Of a DNA stretch of 64,000 nucleotides, positions 1-8,852 are shown piece after piece. The DNA is from Planctomycetota bacterium (lineage in GTDB: Bacteria > Planctomycetota > Phycisphaerae > Phycisphaerales > UBA1924), in contig JAEYUO010000004.1 in NCBI GenBank assembly GCA_023432465.1, forward strand, positions 22,457 through 86,456, written 5' to 3'. The notes beneath the pieces were generated by a model, which was not told the DNA's origin, did not search any database, and saw nothing but the letters and a program-made list of their open reading frames with translations. How positions within the stretch are numbered: position 1 is the stretch's first letter; each line of letters starts with the position of its first letter. The position numbers were made by a program, and so were the translations under genes.

Positions 1-402
1 GCGCGCGTGGAGGCGCTGCTCCGCCGGAATCGCGGAGGACCGGGCGAGGATGCCGCGGCGGACATTCTGTCGCTGGGGACGGTTCGGCTCGATCTATCCA
101 ATCACGAGGCCTCGGTCAGCGGGCAGCCCATCAAGCTGACGCTCACGGAGTTCCGGTTGCTGGCCGCGCTCTTGCGCAAGCCGGGCAAGGCGATCCGGCG
201 TGCCGACCTCATGTACAGCGCGATGGGCCCGGGTGTGCTGGTGACGGCGCGGACGATCGATGTGCACATGGCGGCGATCCGCAAGAAGCTGGGCGATTCC
301 GGGTCGATGATCCGGACGGTGCGCGGCGTCGGATATCTCATCAGCGCCGATGCGAGCCTCGGCGAGGAGCTCGAAGCCGAGTCTGGTGTTCAGGCCGAGT
401 AG
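1..402 (+). CDS. Response regulator, OmpR/PhoB family, C-terminal DNA-binding part (5' end outside window)
   Basis: The reading frame is open at base 1, so the receiver domain must lie upstream of the window. What is visible is a winged-helix transcriptional regulatory domain: a short linker, then a beta-strand region (TVRLDLSNHEASVSG), the recognition part (LTLTEFRLLAALL, then TARTIDVHMAAIRKKLG) and the typical wing end (IRTVRGVGYLI). The gene ends 9 bp before a PhoR-like sensor kinase on the same strand, so the two form a two-component operon. The family binds direct-repeat DNA sites after phosphorylation of the receiver Asp. PhoB is one plausible identity given the partner kinase, but the signal cannot be deduced from this part. 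Confidence 0.9.
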   Translation, partial: ARVEALLRRNRGGPGEDAAADILSLGTVRLDLSNHEASVSGQPIKLTLTEFRLLAALLRKPGKAIRRADLMYSAMGPGVLVTARTIDVHMAAIRKKLGDSGSMIRTVRGVGYLISADASLGEELEAESGVQAE

Positions 403-411
403 ACTCTCCCG

Positions 412-1968
412 GTGCACGACCGTGGGCAGTGGGGACTGGAGGCGGGCTCCATGCCGCAGCGGCGATCGACTATCCGCACGACGGCGACCGCATCCGGCGC
501 GGTCTGGCTCGTGGTTGTGGTGGGCGTCGTCCTTGAACTCACGCACGGGATCGATGGATTGTCGTGGATCCGCATGGGCGGCCTTGTCGGCGCGGGTGCG
601 GCATCAACGGTGATGATCGCGCTCCTGCTGGGCCGAAGAGCCGGAAAGATTGCGGACATCGAGCGCGTGGCGCGTGCGATCGTCGCGGCGGACATCGGCA
701 AGCCGCGCGATCCGCGCGTGGCGATCAAGCACGCGCCGGCGGAGGAGACGGGGGAGTTCGCGCCGGTGTACGAGGCGTTGGATGAACTGGCGCTTCGTGT
801 CGAGAAGCAGCACAAGTCCGTGGCCAAGCACGCGAGCAACCTCGGCGCGATCATCGATGCGATGGATGAGCCGTTGATCGCGACGGACAACCAGGAGCGC
901 GTGCTGCTCTGCAACCGCTCGGCCGAGGCGCTCCTCGGGGTTTCGCGTACGTTGAGCGAGCCGGCGGCCGGGATGATCGGCCGACCGATCAGCGAGGTGT
1001 TCACGCAGGCGGAGTTGCTGGAGATGCACGCCGCGGCGAGGCGGGGGCAGACGAGCCGCCTGCGGGTCCGCGTGATGACAGCGATCGGGCAGCGCGTGCT
1101 GCAGGTCTCGGCGTTGCCGGTGCCGGCGGCGTGGGGCGCCGGGGTGTTCGGCGCGGTGATGATCCTGCGCGATGTCACCGAACTCGATCAGGCGGTTCAG
1201 GTGAAGGCGGACTTCGTCGCCAACGCGTCGCACGAACTGCGTACGCCGGTCGCGGCGATCCGCATGGCGGCCGAGACGCTCAAGGATGCCGTGCGAGATG
1301 ACCCGGCCATGGCGGAGAAGGTCGCGGCGATGGTGCTGTCGCATGCCCTGCGCCTGGAGGACCTGCTGCGCGACCTGCTCGACCTGTCGCGGCTGGAATC
1401 GCCGGATGTTCCGCTGGTGATCAGCGAGATCGACCTCGAAGCCCTTGGCGCGAGCCTGTCGCAGCAGTTCGAGGACCTTCTCCGCTGTCGACGGCTGCAA
1501 CTGCGGTTTGAGTTCGATGCCGACACGCGTGGCCTGAAGACCGATGCGAGGTTGCTGACCTTGATACTTCGCAACCTGGTCGAGAACTCGTGCAAGTTCG
1601 CGTTCGAGGGGAGCACGATCCGCATCGTGGGGACGATGATCGAGGAGGAGGTCGGGAGCGAGAAGGGCTCCAGGCCGCTTCGGGGCGTGGCCCGGTTTGA
1701 AGTGATCGACAAGGGCATGGGAATCCCGCTCGCGCACCAGGAGCGGGTCTTTGAGCGGTTCTATCAGGTGGACTCGGCACGATCCGGCCCGACCACGAAG
1801 CGCGGCACCGGCCTCGGTCTGGCGATCGTGAAGCACGCGGCGCGGGCGCTCAAGGGGACTGTCGGGCTCGATTCCACATGGGGCGAGGGCACCACGGCCT
1901 GGGTGGAGGTGCCGGTGGCGTTCGCGGCTGGGCCGGACCCGGCGGCGAGCGCTCCGTCCGCTACTTGA
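412..1968 (+). CDS. PhoR-like membrane sensor histidine kinase
   Basis: 518 residues from a GTG start; an ATG at 451 is an alternative start. Two hydrophobic segments (about residues 30-42 and 56-73) with almost nothing between them suggest a membrane anchor without a real periplasmic sensor. A PAS domain follows (about 145-260, ending in ILRDVTELDQA). The HisKA dimerisation motif ASHELRTP puts the phospho-accepting His at about residue 274. The HATPase domain has N-box NLVENSCKF, G1 DKGMGI, and the FERFY and GTGLGLAIVKH boxes. The layout (two TM, PAS, HisKA, HATPase) is that of PhoR. It should phosphorylate the response regulator just upstream. Its stop overlaps the 3' end of the convergent lipoprotein gene by 8 bp. 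Confidence 0.9.
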   Translation: MHDRGQWGLEAGSMPQRRSTIRTTATASGAVWLVVVVGVVLELTHGIDGLSWIRMGGLVGAGAASTVMIALLLGRRAGKIADIERVARAIVAADIGKPRDPRVAIKHAPAEETGEFAPVYEALDELALRVEKQHKSVAKHASNLGAIIDAMDEPLIATDNQERVLLCNRSAEALLGVSRTLSEPAAGMIGRPISEVFTQAELLEMHAAARRGQTSRLRVRVMTAIGQRVLQVSALPVPAAWGAGVFGAVMILRDVTELDQAVQVKADFVANASHELRTPVAAIRMAAETLKDAVRDDPAMAEKVAAMVLSHALRLEDLLRDLLDLSRLESPDVPLVISEIDLEALGASLSQQFEDLLRCRRLQLRFEFDADTRGLKTDARLLTLILRNLVENSCKFAFEGSTIRIVGTMIEEEVGSEKGSRPLRGVARFEVIDKGMGIPLAHQERVFERFYQVDSARSGPTTKRGTGLGLAIVKHAARALKGTVGLDSTWGEGTTAWVEVPVAFAAGPDPAASAPSAT

Positions 1969-2386
1969 ACTCCGCGACCTCCACGCCGGCGAGCTGTGTG
2001 AGCCTCCGCTCCACCACCGCGATCAGACGCTGCTCCGCTCCGGCATCGCCCAGCGGCCCGACCGATGCCGTCAGCCCGAGCGCATCTTCCCCGCCGTCGG
2101 CCAAGCGACGGATCCTCAGACTCGCGGACAGCCCCGCGGGGTTCCGCAGGTCATAGCACCTCGTGTCCGAATCGACGCTCCACCACCGATGCACGACCCA
2201 CTCGGCTTCGTTGGCACCCCAGATGACGGCCGAATCGACGTCATCCCAATCGCCAGTCGTCGAGGCCCGAGCGGCATCCGGACGGAACTCGATCTCCGGA
2301 CCGGTCTTCGGGGCGCACCCGGCCGCCGCGACCGCAACGGCAAGCAGAGGCAGAATACGAACAAAATCTAAACAAAATACCCCCAT
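1961..2386 (-). CDS. Small predicted lipoprotein of unknown function
   Basis: 141 residues when started at the ATG at 2386. That start gives a clean lipoprotein signal: MGVFCLDFVRILPLL, then AVAVAAAGC, with the lipobox Cys about 21 residues in. A longer reading frame begins at 2434 but puts 16 polar residues before the hydrophobic stretch and runs close to the phoH start. The mature part is charged and has no recognised domain; it contains WVVHRWWSVDSDTRCYDLRNP and a C-terminal helix. The gene is convergent with the kinase and divergent from phoH. Function unknown. Confidence 0.65.
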   Translation of the reverse strand: MGVFCLDFVRILPLLAVAVAAAGCAPKTGPEIEFRPDAARASTTGDWDDVDSAVIWGANEAEWVVHRWWSVDSDTRCYDLRNPAGLSASLRIRRLADGGEDALGLTASVGPLGDAGAEQRLIAVVERRLTQLAGVEVAEFK

Positions 2387-2440
2387 GCTTGGGGTTTCAC
2401 GGATCGGAGCGGGCTTGCGCGGCGTAAAGTTCATGGTGGA

Positions 2441-3592
2441 TTGGGGTCATCGTCTCGCGGCCCGGAACCAAGTCAGGATAGCGAGGCCCGGAGAACGCTC
2501 GGAGTGGAGTTCAGCATACAAGTTCCCCAAGGCGCCGAGCGTGTGACCATGCTGGGTTTGGGCGACCGAAACCTCAAGCTCTTGCGAGAGGCGATCGGCG
2601 TGCGTGTCTCTGCGCGCGAGAACCGGGTCGTGGTGGCCGGCGAACGCGACCAGATCGCCGCGGCCAAAGGCGTGCTCGAGCGGCTGGAGGCCTCCGCTTC
2701 GCGCAACGAGCACCTGTCGAGGCAGCAGGTCCTGGACCTGATCGGTCAGGCAATGTCCGGCACCCTACGTCCGGTGCGCGATCACGATGGAATCAGCAAC
2801 GAGTTCGTTCCGGCCTCGGGTCCGCCGTGGCAGGATCATCTGGATGTCTATGTCGGTGGTCGGCAGGTCCGAGCGAAGACCCCGAATCAGCAGCTCTACC
2901 TCGATGTGATCCGCGATCACGACCTGAGCTTTGGCATCGGTCCGGCGGGCACCGGAAAGACCTATCTCGCGGTGGCCGCGGCGGTGCACATGCTCCGAGC
3001 CCAGATGGTCCGCAAGCTCATTCTCTGTCGGCCGGCGGTGGAGGCGGGCGAGCGGCTGGGGTTCCTGCCCGGAGACCTGCAGGCCAAAGTGAACCCGTAT
3101 CTCCGGCCGCTGCTGGATGCCCTCCACGACATGATGGACTTTGCGACCATCAAGCGGTTCATGTTCAATGATGTGGTCGAGGTCATCCCCCTGGCGTACA
3201 TGCGGGGGCGAACGCTGAACAACGCGGCGATCATCCTCGACGAAGCGCAGAACACGACCCGCGGCCAGATGCAGATGTTCCTGACGCGAATGGGACACGG
3301 CTCCAAGATGATCGTGACCGGAGACGTGACGCAGATCGACCTCCCCGAGCCCACCGAAAGCGGGTTGATCGATGCCGCGAGGAGGCTGCGGCGGATCAAG
3401 GGAATCGGTATGGTGCAGCTCGGGCAGGAGGACATCGTCCGCCATTCGCTTGTGCAGAAGATCGTTGAGGCGTATCTGCCGTTGAACGAGCAGCAGGCGG
3501 GACAGGCGGGTTCTCCCTCGTCTCCCGAACCAGATGGCGAAGCAACGGGATCAGATAGTCCGATAACTCATTCCAGGGATTCAAACGCCTGA
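2441..3592 (+). CDS. PhoH-family ATPase
   Basis: 383 residues from a TTG start at 2441; an in-frame GTG at 2504, closer to where PhoH homology begins, is an equally possible start. The N-terminal part resembles the KH-like region of PhoH/YbeZ (DRNLKLLREAIGVRV). The ATPase core has Walker A GPAGTGKT at about residues 167-174 and Walker B IILDEAQNT at about 264-272, followed by the family motif MIVTGDVTQIDLP. PhoH/YbeZ proteins are cytoplasmic ATPases linked to RNA metabolism together with YbeY. Here a 7TM-HD phosphohydrolase follows 85 bp downstream, an order common in many phyla, but no ybeY comes next. The C-terminal 35 residues are a low-complexity polar tail. Confidence 0.93.
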   Translation: MGSSSRGPEPSQDSEARRTLGVEFSIQVPQGAERVTMLGLGDRNLKLLREAIGVRVSARENRVVVAGERDQIAAAKGVLERLEASASRNEHLSRQQVLDLIGQAMSGTLRPVRDHDGISNEFVPASGPPWQDHLDVYVGGRQVRAKTPNQQLYLDVIRDHDLSFGIGPAGTGKTYLAVAAAVHMLRAQMVRKLILCRPAVEAGERLGFLPGDLQAKVNPYLRPLLDALHDMMDFATIKRFMFNDVVEVIPLAYMRGRTLNNAAIILDEAQNTTRGQMQMFLTRMGHGSKMIVTGDVTQIDLPEPTESGLIDAARRLRRIKGIGMVQLGQEDIVRHSLVQKIVEAYLPLNEQQAGQAGSPSSPEPDGEATGSDSPITHSRDSNA

Positions 3593-3677
3593 CGTACGGA
3601 CCGATGGATCAACACGGTCGGGCTTGGCGCAGCGGTTCATAGAGAGGATGCTGTGTCGATCGGGGTGTGGGCACTGA

Positions 3678-6242
3678 ATGGCTCGAGAAACGTCCAAAGC
3701 AGTCACACGGGCACGCACGGAAGAACTCCGTCGCGAGATTGCGTTGACCGAGGTGGGCTGGCGGCGGCCCCTGCGGTCGCGGATGTTCTTGCTGGCGGTG
3801 CTGATCTGGACGGCGTTTGTGGTAGTGGTCGGGGCGGCGGCGGCCTGGACGCGCGAACAGCCGCTGGTCGCCGTGGATCGCGTGATGCGTCAGACGCGAA
3901 CGGTCCGGGCGAGCTTCGAGATCGTGGATGAGCTTGCGACCGAGCAGGCCCGGAACGTGGCGCGGCAGCAGGCGCCCCGGGTGTACATCGCGAACGCCGC
4001 GGTGCTTGATGAGCTTCGGACCTCGCTTGAGAACATTCCCCGGGCCCTCAAGGACGTTGCGAATCTCGACGGGGTCGAACCCGGATTGCGGCAGCAGTTT
4101 GCCCTGAACGATGAGCGGCTTGAGGCGATCAAGCAGGCTGCCGAGGGAATCAACGCCGACCGCTGGCAGGCGCGGGTGACCCGGCTGATGGAGTCGCTGG
4201 CCCGAACGCCGATCCTGGACAGTTCCGCGTTCCAGCTTGAGACACTCTCGCAGAATCCGGAGATCGAGCTGCGTGTGACGGGCCGGTCCGCGATGCTTGT
4301 TCCATCGAACACGGTTGAGGACATCGAGCGTGCGAATCTGCCCGAGCGCATGCGGACGATGGCCGCGGCGGCGGGCTTCACGGGGGCTGCGCTGGATCTG
4401 GTTGCGGCGAGGCTCTCCCACCAGCCGAGGCCGACGTTTGCGTTCGATCAGAAAGAGACGACCGCGATTCAGGAGGCGCAGGCGGCGGCGGTGCCGAAGC
4501 GGGTTGTGACATACCCCGACCGCGAGGTGATCTACCGCCGCGGCGACACGCTCTCGGCGACTCGGCTGGCGGTGCTTGAGGCGGCGCTCAATGCCGAGAA
4601 GCAGACGAGCTCGTTCTGGCAACTCTGGCTGCCGCGGATCGCGGTTTTCGGGGTTGTGTGCGCGGTGGGCCTGGCGCTTGCTGGGTATGTGGCGTTGTTC
4701 TGCACGATGGTGCGGCGGAGCCCCGGTCGGATGGCCGCGCTTGCGGGCCTGATGGCCGGCACGATGGTCCTGGCGTGCTGGGCGACGGCTGCGCAGCCTG
4801 CGTTGATCGCGCTGATGGGTGTGGCGCCGACGGTGTTCGTCACCGTGCTGCTGGCGATCGCGTATGACCGGCGCGTTGCGCTGGCGTTTGGCGCACTCCA
4901 CGGCGCGCTGGTGTGCCTTGCGCTGGATCAGAGCGTGAGCCTGTATGCCGTGATGATCGTGGGCATCGGCGTCGCTGTGTGGCAGCTCAAGGAGATCCGG
5001 GATCGCGATGCGCTCATCCGCACCGGTGTCCTCGAGGGGCTTGCGCTCGCGGGCGGGACCTTCCTTGTGGGCGTGCTGGAACTGCCGGGCACGGCCGAAG
5101 CGGTGCGGCAGGCGGCGATGGATGCCGGCCTCGCGGGGTTCGGCGGGCTGCTGGTCGCGGGTGTGACGCTGTTCATCCTGCCGACCGTTGAGAAGACGTT
5201 CGACATTACGACGGGCATGACACTGATCGAGCTGCGCGACCCCAAGCAGCCGCTGCTGCGTCAGCTCCAGCAGAGAGCCCCGGGCACGTACAACCACTCG
5301 CTGAACCTGGCGAGCCTCGCCGAGGCCGCGGCGGACGCCATCGGCGCCGACGGGCTCTTGGCGTATGTCGGCGCGCTGTACCACGACATCGGGAAAATGA
5401 ACAAGCCCGAGTACTTCGTGGAGAACCAGACACCGGGCATCAACAAGCACGACAAGCTCAGCCCCGCGATGAGTCTGCTGGTGATCGTCGGTCATGTGAA
5501 GGACGGCATGGAGCTGGCGCGGGAGTTCAACCTGCCGCGGCAGATCTGGCACTTCATCGAGAGCCACCATGGCACGACGCTGGTCGAGTACTTCTTCAAC
5601 CGCGCCAAGCGGCAGGCCGAGGCGGCGGCGGGGCTGGCAGCCGCGGGGGTCGCGGGGAGCGGCGGGGGGTCGGCGACGGGGATGTCGCCCGCCAGCGGAA
5701 CAAGCTCGATGGATTCGATCGCGATTCCGAGCGAGATGGAGTATCGCTACCCCGGCCCGAAGCCGCGCATGAAGGAAGCGGCGATCGTGATGCTGTGCGA
5801 TGCGGTCGAGAGCGCGAGCCGCGCGATGGCGGACCCGACGCCCAGCCGCATCGATGCGATGGTCCGCGCGATCGCGACCAAGCGCCTGCTCGACGGTCAG
5901 TTCGACGAGTGCGACCTGACGCTGCGCGACCTGAACATCATTGTTGATTCGGTGAGCAAGACGCTGGCGAGCATCTACCACGGCCGCATCGCGTATCCCA
6001 CCGGGCCGACCTCGGCGGAGAACGCGCCGGACAAGCCGCGGACCTCTGACTCGGCGGCCGCGGCCAAGACCAGCGGTAGTAGCGGCAAGTCCGAGACTCC
6101 CGCATTGGCAGCGGGAACGGGTGGGGCGGGTGGGGCGGGGGGCTCGGGGGGCTCGGTCCCGACGACGCGCCTGCCGGCGGGGGCGATGACGCCGGTGCAG
6201 GGGGTGGGTGGGAGTGCGGTGAGGCGGGATCCGATGGCGTAA
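3678..6242 (+). CDS. 7TM-HD family membrane phosphohydrolase (PgpH-like)
   Basis: 854 residues. One N-terminal TM segment (about 35-56) is followed by a large extracytoplasmic domain (to about 310), several closely spaced TM helices (about 318-515) and a cytoplasmic HD domain. The metal-binding motif YHDIGK lies near residue 569; further HD-domain features are HKLSPAMS and ESHHGT. This is the layout of PgpH, which degrades cyclic di-AMP in Listeria; that substrate is an inference here. The C-terminal 80 residues are rich in Ala, Gly and Ser (GTGGAGGAGGSGGS), longer and less complex than usual. It follows phoH in the same direction and is probably cotranscribed. Confidence 0.9.
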   Translation: MARETSKAVTRARTEELRREIALTEVGWRRPLRSRMFLLAVLIWTAFVVVVGAAAAWTREQPLVAVDRVMRQTRTVRASFEIVDELATEQARNVARQQAPRVYIANAAVLDELRTSLENIPRALKDVANLDGVEPGLRQQFALNDERLEAIKQAAEGINADRWQARVTRLMESLARTPILDSSAFQLETLSQNPEIELRVTGRSAMLVPSNTVEDIERANLPERMRTMAAAAGFTGAALDLVAARLSHQPRPTFAFDQKETTAIQEAQAAAVPKRVVTYPDREVIYRRGDTLSATRLAVLEAALNAEKQTSSFWQLWLPRIAVFGVVCAVGLALAGYVALFCTMVRRSPGRMAALAGLMAGTMVLACWATAAQPALIALMGVAPTVFVTVLLAIAYDRRVALAFGALHGALVCLALDQSVSLYAVMIVGIGVAVWQLKEIRDRDALIRTGVLEGLALAGGTFLVGVLELPGTAEAVRQAAMDAGLAGFGGLLVAGVTLFILPTVEKTFDITTGMTLIELRDPKQPLLRQLQQRAPGTYNHSLNLASLAEAAADAIGADGLLAYVGALYHDIGKMNKPEYFVENQTPGINKHDKLSPAMSLLVIVGHVKDGMELAREFNLPRQIWHFIESHHGTTLVEYFFNRAKRQAEAAAGLAAAGVAGSGGGSATGMSPASGTSSMDSIAIPSEMEYRYPGPKPRMKEAAIVMLCDAVESASRAMADPTPSRIDAMVRAIATKRLLDGQFDECDLTLRDLNIIVDSVSKTLASIYHGRIAYPTGPTSAENAPDKPRTSDSAAAAKTSGSSGKSETPALAAGTGGAGGAGGSGGSVPTTRLPAGAMTPVQGVGGSAVRRDPMA

Positions 6243-6429
6243 GCGTTCGAGTTCGATGTAGAGGGCCCACGAGTGAACAGCGGCGAAGACACCCGAGACG
6301 GGTCGCGACTCGACCGTTCGGCGTTCGATATTGTCTCCTTGCACGAACGGTGCGATGACGGTGCATATTGGCGAACAAAGACGCCCGAAGAGCGGATGCA
6401 TGCGCTTGAGCGACTTCGGAGGATGGCTT

Positions 6430-6879
6430 ATGGAGATGCCGCTTGCGCCCGACTTCAAAGAGTTTTTGTCATTGCTCAACTCCGAGAAAGTTGAGTACTT
6501 GCTGGTGGGCGGTTATGCGGTGAGCTTCTACGGCTACCCACGCCCCACGGGCGACCTCGACATCTGGATCGCGATCAGCAAGGAGAACGGAGAGCGGGTG
6601 CAGCGCGTCGTTGAACGATTCGGATTTCCGGGCGGTGGAGCCGCTCTCGAGGAGTTTCTGAAGCCTGATCAAATCCTACGGATGGGAGTTCCGCCGATCC
6701 GCATCGAGATTCTCACGGGCGTGAGCGGAGTGCGGTTTTCTGAGTGCTACAAACGACGAACCGAGACCACAATCGACACTGTTCGTGTTTCGGTCATCGC
6801 GCGCGAAGATCTCCTTGCAAACAAGCGAGCGGCCGGGCGACACAAAGACCTCAACGACCTTGAGCATCTCGGCGGCTGA
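6430..6879 (+). CDS. Lone nucleotidyltransferase-fold protein (MNT / AbiEii-like)
   Basis: 149 residues from the ATG at 6430, which has GGAGG about 9 bp upstream. Longer frames exist but lack a ribosome-binding site. The core motif is LVGGYAVSFYGYPRPTGDLD followed by IWI: the GG..V..hG..R.T.D.D signature of minimal nucleotidyltransferases, where the two Asp bind metal. The C-terminal part (REDLLANKRAAGRHKDLND) matches the end of the family, where the K..A.R.KD motif is conserved. Relatives include toxins of AbiE-type systems and chromosomal solitary proteins. No antitoxin gene is adjacent, since both neighbours are housekeeping-type. Whether it modifies RNA, protein or nothing is unknown. Confidence 0.75.
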   Translation: MEMPLAPDFKEFLSLLNSEKVEYLLVGGYAVSFYGYPRPTGDLDIWIAISKENGERVQRVVERFGFPGGGAALEEFLKPDQILRMGVPPIRIEILTGVSGVRFSECYKRRTETTIDTVRVSVIAREDLLANKRAAGRHKDLNDLEHLGG

Positions 6880-6885
6880 GCGCCG

Positions 6886-8307
6886 CTAGAGAACCGGGGA
6901 GTGTTTGAGCACTGAATAAAACTCCCCCAGCACCGCCTGCCAGTCCCCGATTCCGTTGATCCCGATCATCCGCTTGCGGACTTCTTCTCCGCGCGGGTGG
7001 TGCGCGGCGAAGCGGATGCCAAACTTCCGCATCATGCGCGAGGCGACCAGTTCGCCGTTGACCGCAACGCTGAGCCGGAAGTGCTGCTCAAGCACATCGC
7101 GCTGCTCGGCGATCGTCGGAGGCTGCGACCACGAAGGGTCACCAGCGATGAGCCGCCGCGCCTGCTGGAAGATCCACGGGTTGCCGATGCAGCCGCGCGC
7201 CACGCTGACGCCGTGCACACCTGTGTACGCGATCATGCGGAAGATGTCCCCGACTTCCCAGATGTCCCCCGAGCCGAAGATCACGCGGTCCGGCCGTCGC
7301 GACACGAGGTCCTTGAGGAAGGTCCACCGCGACGGGCCGACGTACTTCTGCTCGACCGTCCGCGCGTGCACCGTCGCCCACGCGTATCCCAGTTCATACG
7401 CCGCATCGAAGATGCGCTCAAAGTTCCTGGCCATTTCCGGCGTGTCGTCGTACGCGCGGCGCAGCTTCACCGTGCACGGAACTTCCCGTGGCACGGCCTC
7501 CCGCACCGCTCGCAGGATCACGATCGCGCCCTCCGGTTCCGCCAGCCAGTGCCCGCCGCGAGCCTTGCTGCGGATCTTCTTCACCGGGCAGGCGAGGTTG
7601 ACGTCAATCGTGGCAAACGATGTGGGATGCGGGATGTGGGAAGTGGGATGTGCGGAACCGGGTTCGGTGAGACCGTTGGCGCTGGGCAGTTCCTCCGGCA
7701 CGAACTTTTCTCGGTGCCGGGCTGATGCCTTGGTGCTGCGCTGCTCTGCGACTTCGCTGCTTTGCCGGTATCCCTCCTCGCCCTCGCCGCAAAGGGGGTG
7801 GTCGGTCTCCTGGAGGAAGTCGCCGGTCTTGGGCAGCTCGCCGCCCTCGCCGTAGGCCATTTCGCGATAGGCCCGCCGGCCGCGCGAACCCTGCTCGATC
7901 ATCTTCACGGCCGCCGCGGCCATCTCGTCGGGGTCGCTCCCCATGATCTGCCCGCAGAGCGGGTGATCCTCCTCGCCGCCCGGGACGTTGTCACGCAGGG
8001 ATTGCAGGTCGGCTTTGTCGAAGCCGTGCCCGCCGCCAAGCAGGGCACGATCCAGCAGGGCCTCGGTCACGCAGAACGGGCACCCCAGCCGTCTAGCTAC
8101 GATCCGCATCGCGGCATCGGAGTAGCCGGCCAGGCCCGCCTGAAAGAACGGCGCATCGGCAGTCCACCCCGGAACCGCGGCACGGATGCGCGGGTCCAGC
8201 CCGCGAGCAGTGAACTGGGCCGCGGCTTCGGGTACGCTGATGGCATCCGACCCGGGCGCGAACGCGGGCGATGGGGGGGTGGCGTTGTTGGAGTCGGTGC
8301 AGCCCAT
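6886..8307 (-). CDS. tRNA-dihydrouridine synthase-like flavoprotein with internal insertion
   Basis: 473 residues; the family is usually 320-350. The TIM-barrel motifs are present: an N-terminal FFQAGLAGYSDAAMR (family APMAG.TD position), DVNLACPVKK for the substrate loop, GGHWL, and VSVARGCIGNPWIF for the phosphate-binding end. Dus enzymes reduce uridines in tRNA D-loops using FMN and NADPH. The catalytic Cys of the family follows the NxxCP motif, and a Cys is present there. About 100 extra residues of low-complexity sequence lie between the MIEQG helix and the DVNLACP strand. The unusual N-terminal motif suggests a divergent planctomycete subgroup, so the exact tRNA position is not assigned. 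Confidence 0.85.
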   Translation of the reverse strand: MGCTDSNNATPPSPAFAPGSDAISVPEAAAQFTARGLDPRIRAAVPGWTADAPFFQAGLAGYSDAAMRIVARRLGCPFCVTEALLDRALLGGGHGFDKADLQSLRDNVPGGEEDHPLCGQIMGSDPDEMAAAAVKMIEQGSRGRRAYREMAYGEGGELPKTGDFLQETDHPLCGEGEEGYRQSSEVAEQRSTKASARHREKFVPEELPSANGLTEPGSAHPTSHIPHPTSFATIDVNLACPVKKIRSKARGGHWLAEPEGAIVILRAVREAVPREVPCTVKLRRAYDDTPEMARNFERIFDAAYELGYAWATVHARTVEQKYVGPSRWTFLKDLVSRRPDRVIFGSGDIWEVGDIFRMIAYTGVHGVSVARGCIGNPWIFQQARRLIAGDPSWSQPPTIAEQRDVLEQHFRLSVAVNGELVASRMMRKFGIRFAAHHPRGEEVRKRMIGINGIGDWQAVLGEFYSVLKHSPVL

Positions 8308-8345
8308 GGGCGGGGGACTCTAGGTTTGACGCGGAGAAGGCAGGC

Positions 8346-8804
8346 ATGAGGCACGGGGCACAGTGGAAGAGCCAGCGGGTCGTTGCGGCAGTTGCGGGGA
8401 TGATGGCCGCGGCGGTCGTGCTGGGAGGGTGCACCAGCGGCAGCAGGGTGGATGCGGGGTTGCCGGAGTATCCCATCGAGCTCCGCCAGACCACGGTGCT
8501 GGATGTCCAGGTGGTGCGGGACGACACACACATCACCATGACCAACACGACGGCGCGATCGATCGGAAAGGCGCGGATGTGGGTGAACGGGTGGTACAGC
8601 CGCGATATCGCGGGCTTTGGCGTCGGGGAGAGTGTGACCCTCAGCCTGTTTGATTTCAAGGACGCGTACGGCACGCCGTTCCGTGCCGGCGGATTCTTCG
8701 CGACGGAGCGGCCCGATCGGCTTGTGCTTGCTCAGCTGGAGCCGCTGGATGTCGAGCCGCGGGAACTGCTGGGGCTGGTGGTGGTGGGGCGCGGCGATGA
8801 GTGA
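8346..8804 (+). CDS. Predicted lipoprotein of unknown function
   Basis: 152 residues from the ATG at 8346, which gives a good lipoprotein signal ending in the lipobox VVLGGC about 30 residues in. A longer frame from 8271 would overlap the divergent Dus gene. The mature part looks like a small beta-rich domain (LDVQVVRDDTHITMTNTTAR, then GKARMWVNGWYSRDIAGFG), similar in character to envelope proteins with a single immunoglobulin-like fold, but no family is recognised. It is divergent from the Dus-like gene, with 38 bp between the two starts. Confidence 0.65.
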   Translation: MRHGAQWKSQRVVAAVAGMMAAAVVLGGCTSGSRVDAGLPEYPIELRQTTVLDVQVVRDDTHITMTNTTARSIGKARMWVNGWYSRDIAGFGVGESVTLSLFDFKDAYGTPFRAGGFFATERPDRLVLAQLEPLDVEPRELLGLVVVGRGDE

Positions 8805-8852
8805 ACAGTCCTGAGAAAGAACACACCTTCGATACCCCTTTCGTTTAAACTC

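Noticed and set aside
3593..6430. A ybeY gene expected after phoH and the HD gene
   Set aside because: No frame with the HGxLHLxGYDH-type motif is present between or after these genes.
3609..6479. A 956-residue minus-strand frame opposite the 7TM-HD gene
   Set aside because: Arg/His-rich shadow with no recognisable motif; the plus strand has a full domain layout.
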